From: Clostridia bacterium | GTDB taxonomy: Bacteria > Bacillota > Clostridia > Oscillospirales > CAG-272 | Direction: 5' to 3' | Length of the DNA stretch: 49,531 bases | Assembly: GCA_017482355.1 (NCBI GenBank) | Contig: JAFUNJ010000005.1 | Location: 1-49,531, forward strand | Shown: piece by piece, positions 1 to 9,114 of the stretch | Layout: every line of letters starts with the position of its first letter | How positions within the stretch are numbered: position 1 is the first letter of the stretch | Position numbers and translations under genes: made by a program | Notes under the pieces: model-generated | Seen by the model: only the letters and a program-made list of their open reading frames with translations | Told to the model about the DNA's origin: nothing | Databases searched by the model: none

Positions 1-30
1 ATGCCTAAACGACAGTGAAATATATTAAAT

Positions 31-72
31 TTTGGCTTTTAGGAGATGTACACACTCCTTAAAAGCCACAAA
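31..72. repeat. Imperfect inverted repeat
   Basis: The arms GGCTTTTaGGAG and CTCCttAAAAGCC can fold into a stem around a loop of about 10 nt. No clear T-tract follows on the plus strand. It could be a terminator read from the left, or part of the mobile-element remnant that begins the window. The rest of positions 1 to 160 shows nothing else I can name. Confidence 0.4.
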
Positions 73-168
73 ATACTGCTTATTTGAATTTTTGAAGTAC
101 ACTTAAGCTATTTACCCTAACTTCACTTTTTCATTTAAGCGGCTCATCAAAGGAAAGGAGATGAGCAA

Positions 169-321
169 ATGAATATCATCTGGTATGTTTCGATCTGTTT
201 GCTGTTTTTGAGCACTGCGCTTGCCTTCTCCCTGATGGCAGAGAATAAGCGGCTGAAAAAGCAGCAGAAGGAACAGGAAGAGCAGGTCATTATCCGACGC
301 TTCCGTTCGCTTCAGGCATAA
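169..321 (+). CDS. Small single-pass membrane protein (50 aa)
   Basis: This 50-codon frame begins at an ATG preceded by GGAAAGGAG about 8 nt upstream, which is a strong ribosome binding site. An overlapping ATG at 161 gives only three codons, so 169 is preferred. Residues 1 to about 23 form one hydrophobic segment (IIWYVSICLLFLSTALAF), and the rest is a highly charged Lys/Glu/Gln helix ending in RRFRSLQA. A strong terminator follows directly, so it behaves like a real, separately ended gene. I do not recognise the family. Its size, topology and closeness to a serine-recombinase remnant resemble accessory genes of integrative elements, but that is inference. Confidence 0.6.
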   Translation: MNIIWYVSICLLFLSTALAFSLMAENKRLKKQQKEQEEQVIIRRFRSLQA

Positions 322-350
322 AAAATACCGCCTTTTGGCGGTATTTTTTT
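322..350 (+). terminator. Rho-independent terminator of the 50-aa gene
   Basis: A perfect 11-bp stem (AAAATACCGCC / GGCGGTATTTT) with a TTTT loop, followed by a run of T, starts immediately after the stop codon at 319-321. Confidence 0.9.
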
Positions 351-368
351 CATTTTTTGAGCAGTTTT

Positions 369-482
369 TCAGGCCTTTTTAAGGCTTTTATTACCATGTA
401 GTAAACTGGGACGGTCAAAGTTTGTACCGCCATAACCGTCATCCACATATTCATCGTAGATACGAAGTTCTTGCTCTCTGCA
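369..482 (-). pseudogene. Remnant of a large serine recombinase
   Basis: The minus-strand frame from 482 to a TGA at 369-371 contains YDEYVDDGYGGTNFDRPS. This closely matches the [VI]DDGY[ST]GTNF[DN]RP motif in the N-terminal catalytic domain of large serine recombinases of the Tn4451/TnpX type. Upstream in the same frame a stop codon occurs within a few codons. Downstream the similarity is lost after about 20 residues. Only about 38 codons remain, without a start, the active-site serine or the zinc-ribbon region, so this is a decayed fragment and not a gene. It shows that an integrative element once occupied this end of the window. Confidence 0.7.
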
Positions 483-595
483 CTCCTTTCTTTAATTCTT
501 AATTCGATTTCTCCGTAATTTATAAACAAACCTAACTCAACTTAAAAGATGCGCCTGCAATATAGAAAGCGTACCTTAAAAAACAAGAAAAATTG

Positions 596-626
596 ATAGG
601 GCGGTAAGCCGAAGCCTACCGCCCTT
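596..626 (-). terminator. Terminator of the giant surface protein gene
   Basis: On the minus strand an 11-bp stem GGGCGGTAGGC / GCTTACCGCCC closes on a TTCG tetraloop with a C-G closing pair, which is exceptionally stable. A moderately T-rich tail (TATCAATTTTTC) follows. It lies about 20 nt past the stop codon at 647. Confidence 0.85.
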
Positions 627-646
627 GTGTTATGCTATAGGGGTAC

Positions 647-3600
647 TTATCTTTTGGTTGCCGCTTTTCTTTTGCGCTCATTCAGAGTGATACCGAACAG
701 GCATCCTCCGCTTACGAACAGGAGCGCAACCCACAACCAAAGGTTGCTGTTATCGCCGGTTGCAGGAGAGTTAGGACCAGCAGGCTTATTCAGTGCTGCC
801 AGAGCTGCCTTGGCATCGTCGAGTGCCTTCTTTGCATCCTTGTCTACAAGAGATTTCTCGTAATCGGAAAGTGCATTGTAGGCATCGTCAGCCGCCTTGA
901 TAGCATCTTCACCGCTCTTGGTGATGTTCTCCGGCAGTTTGCCAATCAGTTCCTCGACTTCTTCAACATTGCCGATAACTTCAAGAGCCTCGTCGATACA
1001 CTTGATTTCGTCCTCGATGGCTTTCTTTTCGTCCTCGGTGTAGTTATCACCGTACTCGTCAAGAGCCTTTTCGAGATCATCCTTCGCCTTTTCCAAATCG
1101 GTCTTATCTTCGGGTGTTACGTTCTCTGCGGTAACATCCTTGACCTTTTCGGTATTCTCGGTATTAGGAGCCTTTGCTGCATCCTCGATGGTATCCAGCA
1201 AGCCTTCTGCCTTTGCCTTGGCATCTTCCAGAGCCTTTTCCTCGTCCTCTGTCAGATTCTCGGTTTCAAGCAGAGCGTCGATGTCCTCGATAATCCGCTC
1301 AATGGCATCCTTATCGGTGGACTTAACGGTATCATCGCTGTAGCCGTCCACATCTCCGGTCAGCTTGTCGATCAGCTCGTCAGTACCCTTGATCTTGGTC
1401 AACAGATCCTCCACAGCCTTCTTGTCACCGTTCAGCTCGGAGATTTCTTCCTCGGTCAGATTGGTGGACTCAAGCTGCTCTTCGATATCAGCCAGCAACT
1501 GCTCCAGATCTTCCTTATCGTCGGAAGTAACGGTAGTCAGATCGTAGCCATCAACGGCATCGCTGATGCGCTTGTTTTCGGCTGCGGTGTCCTCAATGGT
1601 TTTCAGCATATCCGCAACCTCGGCTGCATCCTCGGTCAGTGCGGTTCTTTCCGCATCGGTGAGGTTGCCGCCATCGGTAAGTTCCTTAATGTCCTTGCCG
1701 AGCTGTTCAAGTGCTGCCGCATCATCGGAATTAACGGTGTCGCCGTCGTACTTGTTCAGTTCTCCATTGATACGGGCAATTTCAGCCTTGGTATCTTCGA
1801 TAACCTTTTCAAGCTCAGCCGCCTTATCCGCAATGTCCTTGAGTGCCTGCTTTTCAGTTTCGGTAGCATTGGTGGTATCCACCGCTGCCACAGCCGCCTT
1901 CACGCTGTCCACAACGCCTTCATTGCTGCTGTTGACATTATTCTTATTCAAGGTATCAATCGGTGCAGAGAGGTCCCTGATCGACTTCATCATCACGGTA
2001 ACGGAGGCGGAGTTGCCCGCCTTGTCAGTCACGACGATGGTATAGGCGGCATCCTTGTTACCATCCAGAGTAATCTCGTTGCCTACGGTTTCACCGTTCA
2101 GCGTAATGCTTGCAATATTCTTTTCGGTAACGGTAACCTTCTGTGTAGTGTAGTAGGTCTTACCGTTTTCCACACCGCTGATAACAGGAGCCGTTATGTC
2201 ATACTCTGCACCATCGGTAGAGAGGTAGGTCACGTTGCCTGATTTGTCGGTAATGCGGACAAAGTACACGAACTGCTTGGTATCTTCTACGTTCACGCCG
2301 AAGCTGCCGTTATAGGCAGTCCAGTTTGTGATTGCCTTAACCTCATCCAAAGTCATTTTCTTGTTGGTTGCATAGTATTCGATGCTTGCAACGCCGGAGA
2401 GAGTATCGTTAGCGGTAATCTTAACGGTAACTTCGTCCTTGTAGAACAGACCAAAGGTGATATTGTTGACAAACTCCTCCCAGCCCGTTCTCTCCACAAA
2501 CTCAACCTTGCCGGTTGCCGGAGTCTTGTCGATTTTGTAGGTAACGGTTTTTCCGAGAGAGATTGTGCCGTCGGTGGTGTTTTTCAAATAGAAAGTAACA
2601 CTGCCATTGTCGGTCTCAACAGAATAGGTCAGCCTATCGCTCCATACACCGTCTGCGGTATTGGTGGTAGATATATAGTAGCCACTTGCCGGAGTAATCG
2701 TGAACTGTTCGTTCAGCCAACCATTTGCATTCGGAGCAGAAACAACATACTCAGAAGGTGTCCAATCGTTTTTGATCTCCCATTCGAGAATCGTGTTAAA
2801 GTTTGGATAATTATAGTTGTCCAAATCCGCATAAGAAAGCGAAACATTTGCAGTATGCTTGCCCACAGTGGAAGCGGTATTTCCGGTATAGTTACTTACG
2901 GTTACACCGTCAGGCAAAGAAGCTTCATCAAACCAAACAGTGTGAGATTTTCCGTCATAATCAAAGGCGCCGTTATAATCCAATCTTGCGCCGGACATAT
3001 CGTAGTCGGCTTTCGCAATGGTGATGGAAGCGGTCACTTCCTCCACCTCAGTGTAATTGTTGCTTTCTGCGGCGGAAACGCCGATCCAGTAGGTGCCTGC
3101 ATTGGTGGGTGCGCTGATCACGTCGCCCTTTTCTCCATTGTTGTCTGCATACCACTTCACGGTCACTTTGGCGTCGCCGTTGTAGGTGTACAGAATGTCC
3201 GCATGGGAAGCGCCAGCGGTAATGGCTTCGCCGTCATAGGTGACACTTTGGCCTGCAGGTATTTCGATCCACCCACTCGCCGGGAAAACGCCGAAGGCAC
3301 CCAGTTCAATGGTCGCGGCATTGAAGTTCTCGCCCTTTGCCACATCCAGCGTAACCGCGTAATAACCTGCGTTGATGGGGACATCGGTGCCGCCGTTATA
3401 CTTGACGGTGAACTCGCCCATACCGGAAGCGGTGGTGGTAACGATTACTGGGAAAGTGGTGGTACCGTCATAAATTGGATTTTCAAACCACTGTACATTG
3501 AACAGTTCCTTGGTGGGAGTACCCTTGCCGATGGTAAAGTTCGTGCTTGCAGAATCCTTATAATTGTATATTCCGGTAACAGTGACCGTGGCCGTTCCCG

Positions 3601-6600
3601 CATTGACATTATTGGAGTAGGAAACTGTATAGTCCAACCCCTCAATCAAGGTTCTTCCATTGAGCGTAACAACAGGTTTGGGAGTATAGGCGCTGCCAGT
3701 GTAGGTGTAGGAACCATTCACTTTCACATCTGCTCCCGTAATCGTTGCCTGATCCACCGTTACGATAAAGGTGGTAGTTAAATCGGTCACACCGAAGTTT
3801 TCTACGCCCATCGGGTTATAGGAAATAGTGAAGGTATAACTGCCACGATCCAGCCTATCCAGATAGTCCGCTTTCAGAGTGATGGTGCCATCCGCTGCTA
3901 CGGTGTAGTCCGTATCTGTGTCAAGTGCCTCATTTTCATAGGCCACAGACTTCACAGTGTTGCCGTTGAGGGTAACAGTAATGTCTCTGTCGCTATTTTC
4001 CTTATATGTGTAATTTACCAAAGTGGTTACAGCTTCACTATCCTCATAAACCACGATGCCGTCGGAGTTGATGACGGTTACATTGCCGCCTTCATCGGTA
4101 ATGCGGACATAAACCGCAACCTTGCTCTGCGGCTGAATGGAGAAGCTGTAACTGCCATTATCGGCATTCAGCGTGGTCCAGCCATCGTCGGGGATGTTGT
4201 TCTCGTCCAAGACTGTACCAGAGAGCAGGTATTCTACCTTCGCCACACCGGAGCCAGTGCCGTCAGCGGTAATGGTTACATCCACATAGTCCTTGAAGAA
4301 GATACCAAAGGTAATGGTATTCCAGAACTTGCTCCAGCCGTTCTCCTTGATCAGAATGGTTCCGGTAGGCAGGGTTTTATCTGCGATGGTGACAGTAATA
4401 CTCTGTGCTGCCACATCCTCGTAGTTGTCACCGCCAACAACCTTGTAATAAACGGTGTAAGTACCGGCCTTGATAGCAGTGGGGATTTCAGCGCTCCAAG
4501 TAGCGTTGTCCAGGCTGTACTGAAGTGTGCCGCCTGTGGTACTGCCTTCGTTTATAAGCGCCTGTTCCGAACCGTCATAAATCAAATTGATTTTTGCGGT
4601 AGGTGCGGTTACTGTAGGGGTTGCCTTGTTGATGATCTGCACCATTCTGATCGTCTCGCCCGTGTAATTGGGGTTCATATCCATATGGATGAAGAACTCC
4701 CACTCGCCTGCGTCGCGGTAGTAATTATCATCAGGCCAGACCTGAACCGAATAATCCACATTGCGAACAAGTGTCACGCCGCCGACGGTAACAGTCTCGT
4801 CGGGAATCTGCGTCTCGCCGTTGTAGATCTCTTCAGCTACCGTAATCATATCAGCGGTGATCGTTACGGGAGCGATTGTGAAATTGACACTAACTGTCGC
4901 ATCACCCAAAGTGATGGAAGCGGTGTAAGCACCTGCGTTCACAGGATCACCGGTAAAGGCTGTGCTGTCCTTGGTAAGTGTTACAGGAATGTCTGTGTTT
5001 TCCAAAATCCCGGTTTTTACTACAGATACCACAACAGCCGTTCCATCATAGGTCTTGCCGGTTGCGCTGATGGTTACGCTGCCGCCGTCTTCATTGGGGC
5101 ATCCGGCGGCGTTACAAGTCGCCGTGAGCTTGTTACCGTCTTGGGTATATGTCCAACTGTGGGTATGCAAGGATTTTCCGCAAATCTCACAGGTGCTGCC
5201 TGTTTGATTTTCGTGTTCGCAGGTTTCTCCGCAACGGACACAAACACCATTACCATTTGACCAATCATGGCTTGCATAATAGGTCTGATTATCGTTTGTG
5301 CAATCGTATAATGTGCCACTTGCGGTGATAGAACTGGCTGCCGCATCGGAAGGAAGGTAGAAATAAAGCTGATTGGTGTTCAGGGTCTTAACATCTTTCA
5401 AACCATAGGAAAGCCCCACAGCCGCAGTGACGGCTGTATCTGCGGCTGCCCCGTCCAAAGTAATGGTATTCTTGGAAATACTATTTCCATTGGCATCCTT
5501 CAGCGTGATGCCGGAGGCATCATAACCAGCTCCAATATCATTGGCACGATCTCCTTTGCTAGCAAAAACATTGCCACCGGAAATCACTACCGTTCCACCG
5601 GAACCACCACGGCCTCCACCAATACCTGCAGCATGGTAACCGCCGTTTGCAATGACTGTACCGCCGGTAATGGTCACATTACCGCCACTGCCTTTGTAGC
5701 CACCGCCAATACCCGCACCAGCGTTACCGCCGGTTGCAGTAACAAAGCCGCCGTTGATTATAACTGTTCCGCCAGTGGTATATACAGTATTGCTGTTGAT
5801 TTCACCACCGCCTATACCTGCAGCCCCTATGCCGCCGGTAGCTGTCACCACACCGCCGTTGATAATGACCGTACCGTTGGAACCATATGAACCAGCGCCA
5901 ATGCCTGCAGCATTGGTGCCGCCCTTGGCTGTAACGGTACCGCTGTTAATGGTGATGGTTCCACTTCCCGCGATATCCCTCTCTCCTATTTTACTCGCAA
6001 ACCTGCCTCCGATACCGGCACTGTCGCCTCCTCCGGTGGCGATCAGACTTCCCTCTCCACCGATGGTGATAGCAGCACCTACAGGAACATAGATTCCAGG
6101 GTAATTATAACCATTCAGCACATTTTCCCCAACCAGCGTCAGCGCTGCATCTGTTCCAGCATCTAAGGCAAGCGCATTACCATCCGCCTGAGTGATGGAA
6201 CAGTCAGACAGTGCAATATTAGGATTGCCGCTACAGACATATATTTTGTTCGTATCTGAGGAGCCGGTAATCACGATCCACTCGTTCTTTCCATAATCCT
6301 TATAGCCTCCGGAAAAGGCGGAATAGGTGACCCGGAGGGAGCCATCCGTATTTTCATCAATGGTCACAGACCCTTGGCCAATGTCAATGGCACCTGTAAT
6401 ACCAGCGGCAGTAACAGTGAAGGTCTGGGTATAATCCACGCCGTAGGCCTTACCGTTTTTCACCGTGGCTTGCACCGTGGCAGTTCCTTCCTTAGTGAGA
6501 ACCAGGTAGCCATCTGCAATGGTGGCCCCGGTTTCCTCTTGTCCGGAGAGGATGCTCCACTGGATCTCCTGATAGCTGGAATTCGTGGGAGTAACTTTCG

Positions 6601-7876
6601 GCAAGAGGATCTTGCTTCCTACAATGACGCTGGCAGGCAAGGCAGGAGATAGCCCGGTGACAGCCGTATAGGTCACAGGGATCATAAAGGTCTCAGAATA
6701 GCTTTCCACCCCATCCGTCGCAACGGCAAGAAGCTCTACCGTACCGCTGTTATAGGCAGTGAGCACATTTCCCGAAAGAACCGCTTGCGTGGTTCCTACA
6801 TCGGTCAGTGTATAGCTGATCTCTGTGTCAAAAGTGGTAGCCGCCGGGAAGAGCACTGCCGCCAATGTGGTAGGATGGTTGGCATTGAGCTCCTGAGGTA
6901 TTCCGCTGATGTCGGTGACCATGCCATAGCCCTCTGTCAGTTGGGTAGAACTGCCGTCCGTTTGGATGCCACAATAGTCCGTTCCGTTTAAGGTAGCTTT
7001 GATTCTCCCTCTTATGTCGTAAAGATACAGCTTTCCGTCCACACGCTCCGTAATGGGAAACACAGACTTCCCATCTGCCAAAACAGTGACCGTCCCCTCA
7101 GCATCGGTTACGATATAAGCTGCATTTCGGGTGATGGTACCAGTGTTTTCCACGGTTCCGTTATTCGCAAATGAACCGTTGATGATTAAACTTCCGCTGT
7201 TTCGAATCGTGCCGTTGTTGGTCAGCACTTCGCCCCGGTCTACCGTCAGGGTTTCTCCTTCGGCAATAGTGATGTTTTCTCCGGCGGGCACCTGCGCCGA
7301 ACCGATTAAAACCCACCCATCTTCTGCTGATTTGTAAATGCCTTGGGTAAAATACTTCAAAAAATATAATTCTGCCGGTACGGTAATAAGGCCACAAACC
7401 TTTCCTGAAGACACACCAGTCGGGGAGGAAAAATAAATATCCTGCACCTGACCACCGATAATACACAATTCTGCAGTCATAGGCTGTATACCATTCAGAT
7501 TAGCGGCTACGATCTCTTTGACAGATCCCCCCGTCATGGTAATGGAGCCGGTTGAGGCAGCATCATCCGAATCTCTAAGATTATAATAGCCGGCGTAAAT
7601 GACATAGTCGGACAGATCCTCACCTGCTGCACCATTGTCCGTAACATAGGTTTTGTTACTGCTGCTGCCATACCAAATGACCGTTTTTCCGCTTTCTGTT
7701 CCGGCCTCAATGGTAATCGGCGTACCTCGAGCCTCAATGCGAGGTGCCGCGTCACCCTTGACGGGTGGAGCAGAAGAAACCGCTGTAAATGCCGTCATCG
7801 GCACATAGGTCAACAGCATAACAAAGCATAAGAATATGCTCAGTATTTGCTTTGTAATTTGTGTTTTCGTTTTCAT
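647..7876 (-). CDS. Giant repeat-rich cell-wall-anchored surface protein (2409 aa)
   Basis: Residues 1 to about 36 are a signal peptide (KTKTQITK, then ILSIFLCFVMLLTY). Residues about 595-780 hold glycine-rich repeats of the GGxVTATGG..AAGIGGG type, as in right-handed beta-helix surface proteins. Around 872-908 there are paired CxxC motifs like a zinc ribbon. Many Ig-like/MBG-like modules follow, including two related copies of an FG(I/L)F(F/Y)KD domain. Residues about 1970-2365 are acidic helical repeats of roughly 80 residues, rich in LTxEE. The C-terminus is SPATGD, then a hydrophobic WLWVALLFVSGG segment and a basic tail, which fits a non-LPXTG sortase anchor. The start has GGAGG 7 nt upstream. 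The protein probably acts outside the cell in adhesion or polymer binding, but no catalytic motif is visible. No sortase gene is present. Codon use (GTG, GGC, ATC) differs from the core genes, suggesting transfer. Confidence 0.85.
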   Translation of the reverse strand: MKTKTQITKQILSIFLCFVMLLTYVPMTAFTAVSSAPPVKGDAAPRIEARGTPITIEAGTESGKTVIWYGSSSNKTYVTDNGAAGEDLSDYVIYAGYYNLRDSDDAASTGSITMTGGSVKEIVAANLNGIQPMTAELCIIGGQVQDIYFSSPTGVSSGKVCGLITVPAELYFLKYFTQGIYKSAEDGWVLIGSAQVPAGENITIAEGETLTVDRGEVLTNNGTIRNSGSLIINGSFANNGTVENTGTITRNAAYIVTDAEGTVTVLADGKSVFPITERVDGKLYLYDIRGRIKATLNGTDYCGIQTDGSSTQLTEGYGMVTDISGIPQELNANHPTTLAAVLFPAATTFDTEISYTLTDVGTTQAVLSGNVLTAYNSGTVELLAVATDGVESYSETFMIPVTYTAVTGLSPALPASVIVGSKILLPKVTPTNSSYQEIQWSILSGQEETGATIADGYLVLTKEGTATVQATVKNGKAYGVDYTQTFTVTAAGITGAIDIGQGSVTIDENTDGSLRVTYSAFSGGYKDYGKNEWIVITGSSDTNKIYVCSGNPNIALSDCSITQADGNALALDAGTDAALTLVGENVLNGYNYPGIYVPVGAAITIGGEGSLIATGGGDSAGIGGRFASKIGERDIAGSGTITINSGTVTAKGGTNAAGIGAGSYGSNGTVIINGGVVTATGGIGAAGIGGGEINSNTVYTTGGTVIINGGFVTATGGNAGAGIGGGYKGSGGNVTITGGTVIANGGYHAAGIGGGRGGSGGTVVISGGNVFASKGDRANDIGAGYDASGITLKDANGNSISKNTITLDGAAADTAVTAAVGLSYGLKDVKTLNTNQLYFYLPSDAAASSITASGTLYDCTNDNQTYYASHDWSNGNGVCVRCGETCEHENQTGSTCEICGKSLHTHSWTYTQDGNKLTATCNAAGCPNEDGGSVTISATGKTYDGTAVVVSVVKTGILENTDIPVTLTKDSTAFTGDPVNAGAYTASITLGDATVSVNFTIAPVTITADMITVAEEIYNGETQIPDETVTVGGVTLVRNVDYSVQVWPDDNYYRDAGEWEFFIHMDMNPNYTGETIRMVQIINKATPTVTAPTAKINLIYDGSEQALINEGSTTGGTLQYSLDNATWSAEIPTAIKAGTYTVYYKVVGGDNYEDVAAQSITVTIADKTLPTGTILIKENGWSKFWNTITFGIFFKDYVDVTITADGTGSGVAKVEYLLSGTVLDENNIPDDGWTTLNADNGSYSFSIQPQSKVAVYVRITDEGGNVTVINSDGIVVYEDSEAVTTLVNYTYKENSDRDITVTLNGNTVKSVAYENEALDTDTDYTVAADGTITLKADYLDRLDRGSYTFTISYNPMGVENFGVTDLTTTFIVTVDQATITGADVKVNGSYTYTGSAYTPKPVVTLNGRTLIEGLDYTVSYSNNVNAGTATVTVTGIYNYKDSASTNFTIGKGTPTKELFNVQWFENPIYDGTTTFPVIVTTTASGMGEFTVKYNGGTDVPINAGYYAVTLDVAKGENFNAATIELGAFGVFPASGWIEIPAGQSVTYDGEAITAGASHADILYTYNGDAKVTVKWYADNNGEKGDVISAPTNAGTYWIGVSAAESNNYTEVEEVTASITIAKADYDMSGARLDYNGAFDYDGKSHTVWFDEASLPDGVTVSNYTGNTASTVGKHTANVSLSYADLDNYNYPNFNTILEWEIKNDWTPSEYVVSAPNANGWLNEQFTITPASGYYISTTNTADGVWSDRLTYSVETDNGSVTFYLKNTTDGTISLGKTVTYKIDKTPATGKVEFVERTGWEEFVNNITFGLFYKDEVTVKITANDTLSGVASIEYYATNKKMTLDEVKAITNWTAYNGSFGVNVEDTKQFVYFVRITDKSGNVTYLSTDGAEYDITAPVISGVENGKTYYTTQKVTVTEKNIASITLNGETVGNEITLDGNKDAAYTIVVTDKAGNSASVTVMMKSIRDLSAPIDTLNKNNVNSSNEGVVDSVKAAVAAVDTTNATETEKQALKDIADKAAELEKVIEDTKAEIARINGELNKYDGDTVNSDDAAALEQLGKDIKELTDGGNLTDAERTALTEDAAEVADMLKTIEDTAAENKRISDAVDGYDLTTVTSDDKEDLEQLLADIEEQLESTNLTEEEISELNGDKKAVEDLLTKIKGTDELIDKLTGDVDGYSDDTVKSTDKDAIERIIEDIDALLETENLTEDEEKALEDAKAKAEGLLDTIEDAAKAPNTENTEKVKDVTAENVTPEDKTDLEKAKDDLEKALDEYGDNYTEDEKKAIEDEIKCIDEALEVIGNVEEVEELIGKLPENITKSGEDAIKAADDAYNALSDYEKSLVDKDAKKALDDAKAALAALNKPAGPNSPATGDNSNLWLWVALLFVSGGCLFGITLNERKRKAATKR

Positions 7877-7946
7877 ATCGTTTCCTCCGTATTTGGATTA
7901 TAGGAATCGGCTTTCTTGTAGAGTAATAGTCTACTAAATGGGGTTT

Positions 7947-8642
7947 CTATGCGACCTTTTCATCCAGAAATGCCAACATAGCTTCTATTGTCTGCTTTGC
8001 GATGGCCTCAAAATCAAAACCGGAAACAAATTCAATGGTTTCCTGTATCTTTTCCATTGGCACATCGTAGAGCTTAAAGGTGGTTTCCAAGAACCGTTTG
8101 ACCTTACGATCCATCGTGAAATACATATCACAGGGTATGGTCATAAACCCTCGCATAATACCGCCGGATGCGATCTCCAATTCAAAGAAGTCCTTGGTTT
8201 CAAGGTGCGGTAAGGTCGGCTTGAATATTTCCTCCAGCTTGCCGGTGATCGTATGCTGAATCATGGCTGTCGTTTTCGGCAGAGAATACGCTGAATTGTA
8301 AATATCCCGAATATGCTCACTGGACTCTGCCATATGCAGCTGCAAGGTGGTTTCCGCAGCATAGAACAGGATTTTATCTTTTGCTTTCTCCTTAAGAAGA
8401 TTGGCGGTTGCCTTAAACTGTCCTTCCAACACGTATTTTACCAGCTCTGCCAGTATCTCTTCTTTGCTCCCAAACAGGTTCATCAGTGAACCGATATTGA
8501 TATCAGCTTCCTTTGCGATTTCTCGTAGAGTTGTAGCGGTATAACCCTTGTTTAGAAAAGTTTTAGCAGATATATATAACGCCTGCTTTCGCATTGCTTC
8601 CATATCTCCACGTGCTCGGCGTTTTACTGTTTCCGTTGCCAT
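7947..8642 (-). CDS. TetR family transcriptional regulator
   Basis: This 231-residue protein has a typical TetR N-terminus. After a basic leader, helices at about residues 15-60 include FLNKGYTATTLREIAKEADI and IGSLMNLFGSKEEILAELV, the TetR helix-turn-helix and following helix. The remaining 170 residues are the variable helical ligand-binding half and do not reveal an effector. An AGGAGG site lies 7 nt before the ATG. It sits 70 nt upstream of the giant surface protein gene on the same strand with no terminator seen between them, so the two may be co-transcribed and the regulator may control both. A consensus promoter with an overlapping palindrome precedes it, which fits autorepression. Confidence 0.92.
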   Translation of the reverse strand: MATETVKRRARGDMEAMRKQALYISAKTFLNKGYTATTLREIAKEADINIGSLMNLFGSKEEILAELVKYVLEGQFKATANLLKEKAKDKILFYAAETTLQLHMAESSEHIRDIYNSAYSLPKTTAMIQHTITGKLEEIFKPTLPHLETKDFFELEIASGGIMRGFMTIPCDMYFTMDRKVKRFLETTFKLYDVPMEKIQETIEFVSGFDFEAIAKQTIEAMLAFLDEKVA

Positions 8643-8671
8643 CCAACTACCTCCTTCTATCTAAAGCTAAA

Positions 8672-8734
8672 GCGTCATTTTATAACGCATTATATAACTG
8701 CATTTATTATATGGAATAGTTTTGAATTTGTCAA
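8672..8734 (-). promoter_or_regulatory. Consensus promoter and candidate operator of the TetR gene
   Basis: On the minus strand, TTGACA (8729-8734) and TATAAT (8706-8711) are separated by exactly 17 nt. Just downstream of the expected start of transcription lies the inverted repeat GCGTcattttataACGC (8672-8688). It overlaps a second dyad, TATAAcgcaTTATA, at about 8681-8694. The position and symmetry suit TetR autoregulation. That use is inferred. Confidence 0.75.
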
Positions 8735-8779
8735 TAGGTTTTTTCAAATTAGCGGAGCAGTTCCAAAAAAAATCAAACA

Positions 8780-8816
8780 AAATACATACAGCCGCAACGG
8801 ATCACCGTCACGGCTG
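8780..8816 (-). terminator. Probable terminator of the truncated HTH gene
   Basis: On the minus strand, CAGCCG...CGGCTG with an inner ACGG/CCGT stem is followed by a T-rich stretch down to about 8765. It lies some 60 nt past the stop of the XRE fragment. The stretch 8817-8878 holds nothing else I can identify. Confidence 0.55.
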
Positions 8817-8878
8817 CGAATAAATATGTTAGATTAGTAAGCAGTGTATCACTCGGATTGATTTAGCCCACTGTTTCC

Positions 8879-9013
8879 TTAACTATGTAAAACTCCCCGC
8901 TCCCATTTGGATACAGCCTGGCGGGAGACCCCTAATTTTTCCGCCAGTTCCTCCTGGGAATAGCCCTTTTCCTTCCGCAAAGCGGCCAGGCGGTCAGCAA
9001 GTTCTAATGTCAT
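8879..9013 (-). pseudogene. Truncated XRE-type HTH regulator (44 aa)
   Basis: A good ribosome binding site (AAGGAGGA, 9 nt upstream) precedes an ATG that opens a frame starting MTLELADRLAALRKEKGYSQ and containing the HTH core EELAEKLGVSRQAVSKWERG. This is a classic Cro/CI-family DNA-binding domain. The frame ends after only 44 residues (VLHS, then TAA), exactly where family members continue with the last DNA-binding helices and usually a membrane or effector domain. It therefore looks like a gene cut by deletion, though a 44-residue HTH peptide could still be made. It belongs to the accessory left end. Confidence 0.65.
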
Positions 9014-9079
9014 GATTTTATCCTCCTTTTGCCGTTAGCTTAACAAAAGTACCGGTGGCAAGCCACCTATTTTACATTA

Positions 9080-9114
9080 CAGCCCCGCAACCTTTGGTTG
9101 CAGGGCTGTTTTTT
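9080..9114 (+). terminator. Strong hairpin with T-tract on the plus strand
   Basis: The stem CAGCCC(c)GCAACC / GGTTGC(a)GGGCTG has one mismatch and a TTT loop, and six T follow on the plus strand. No plus-strand gene precedes it, and the T-tract overlaps the stop codon of the minus-strand EEP lipoprotein gene (9113-9115). It may also stop minus-strand transcription, or it may be left from a deleted gene. Confidence 0.6.
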
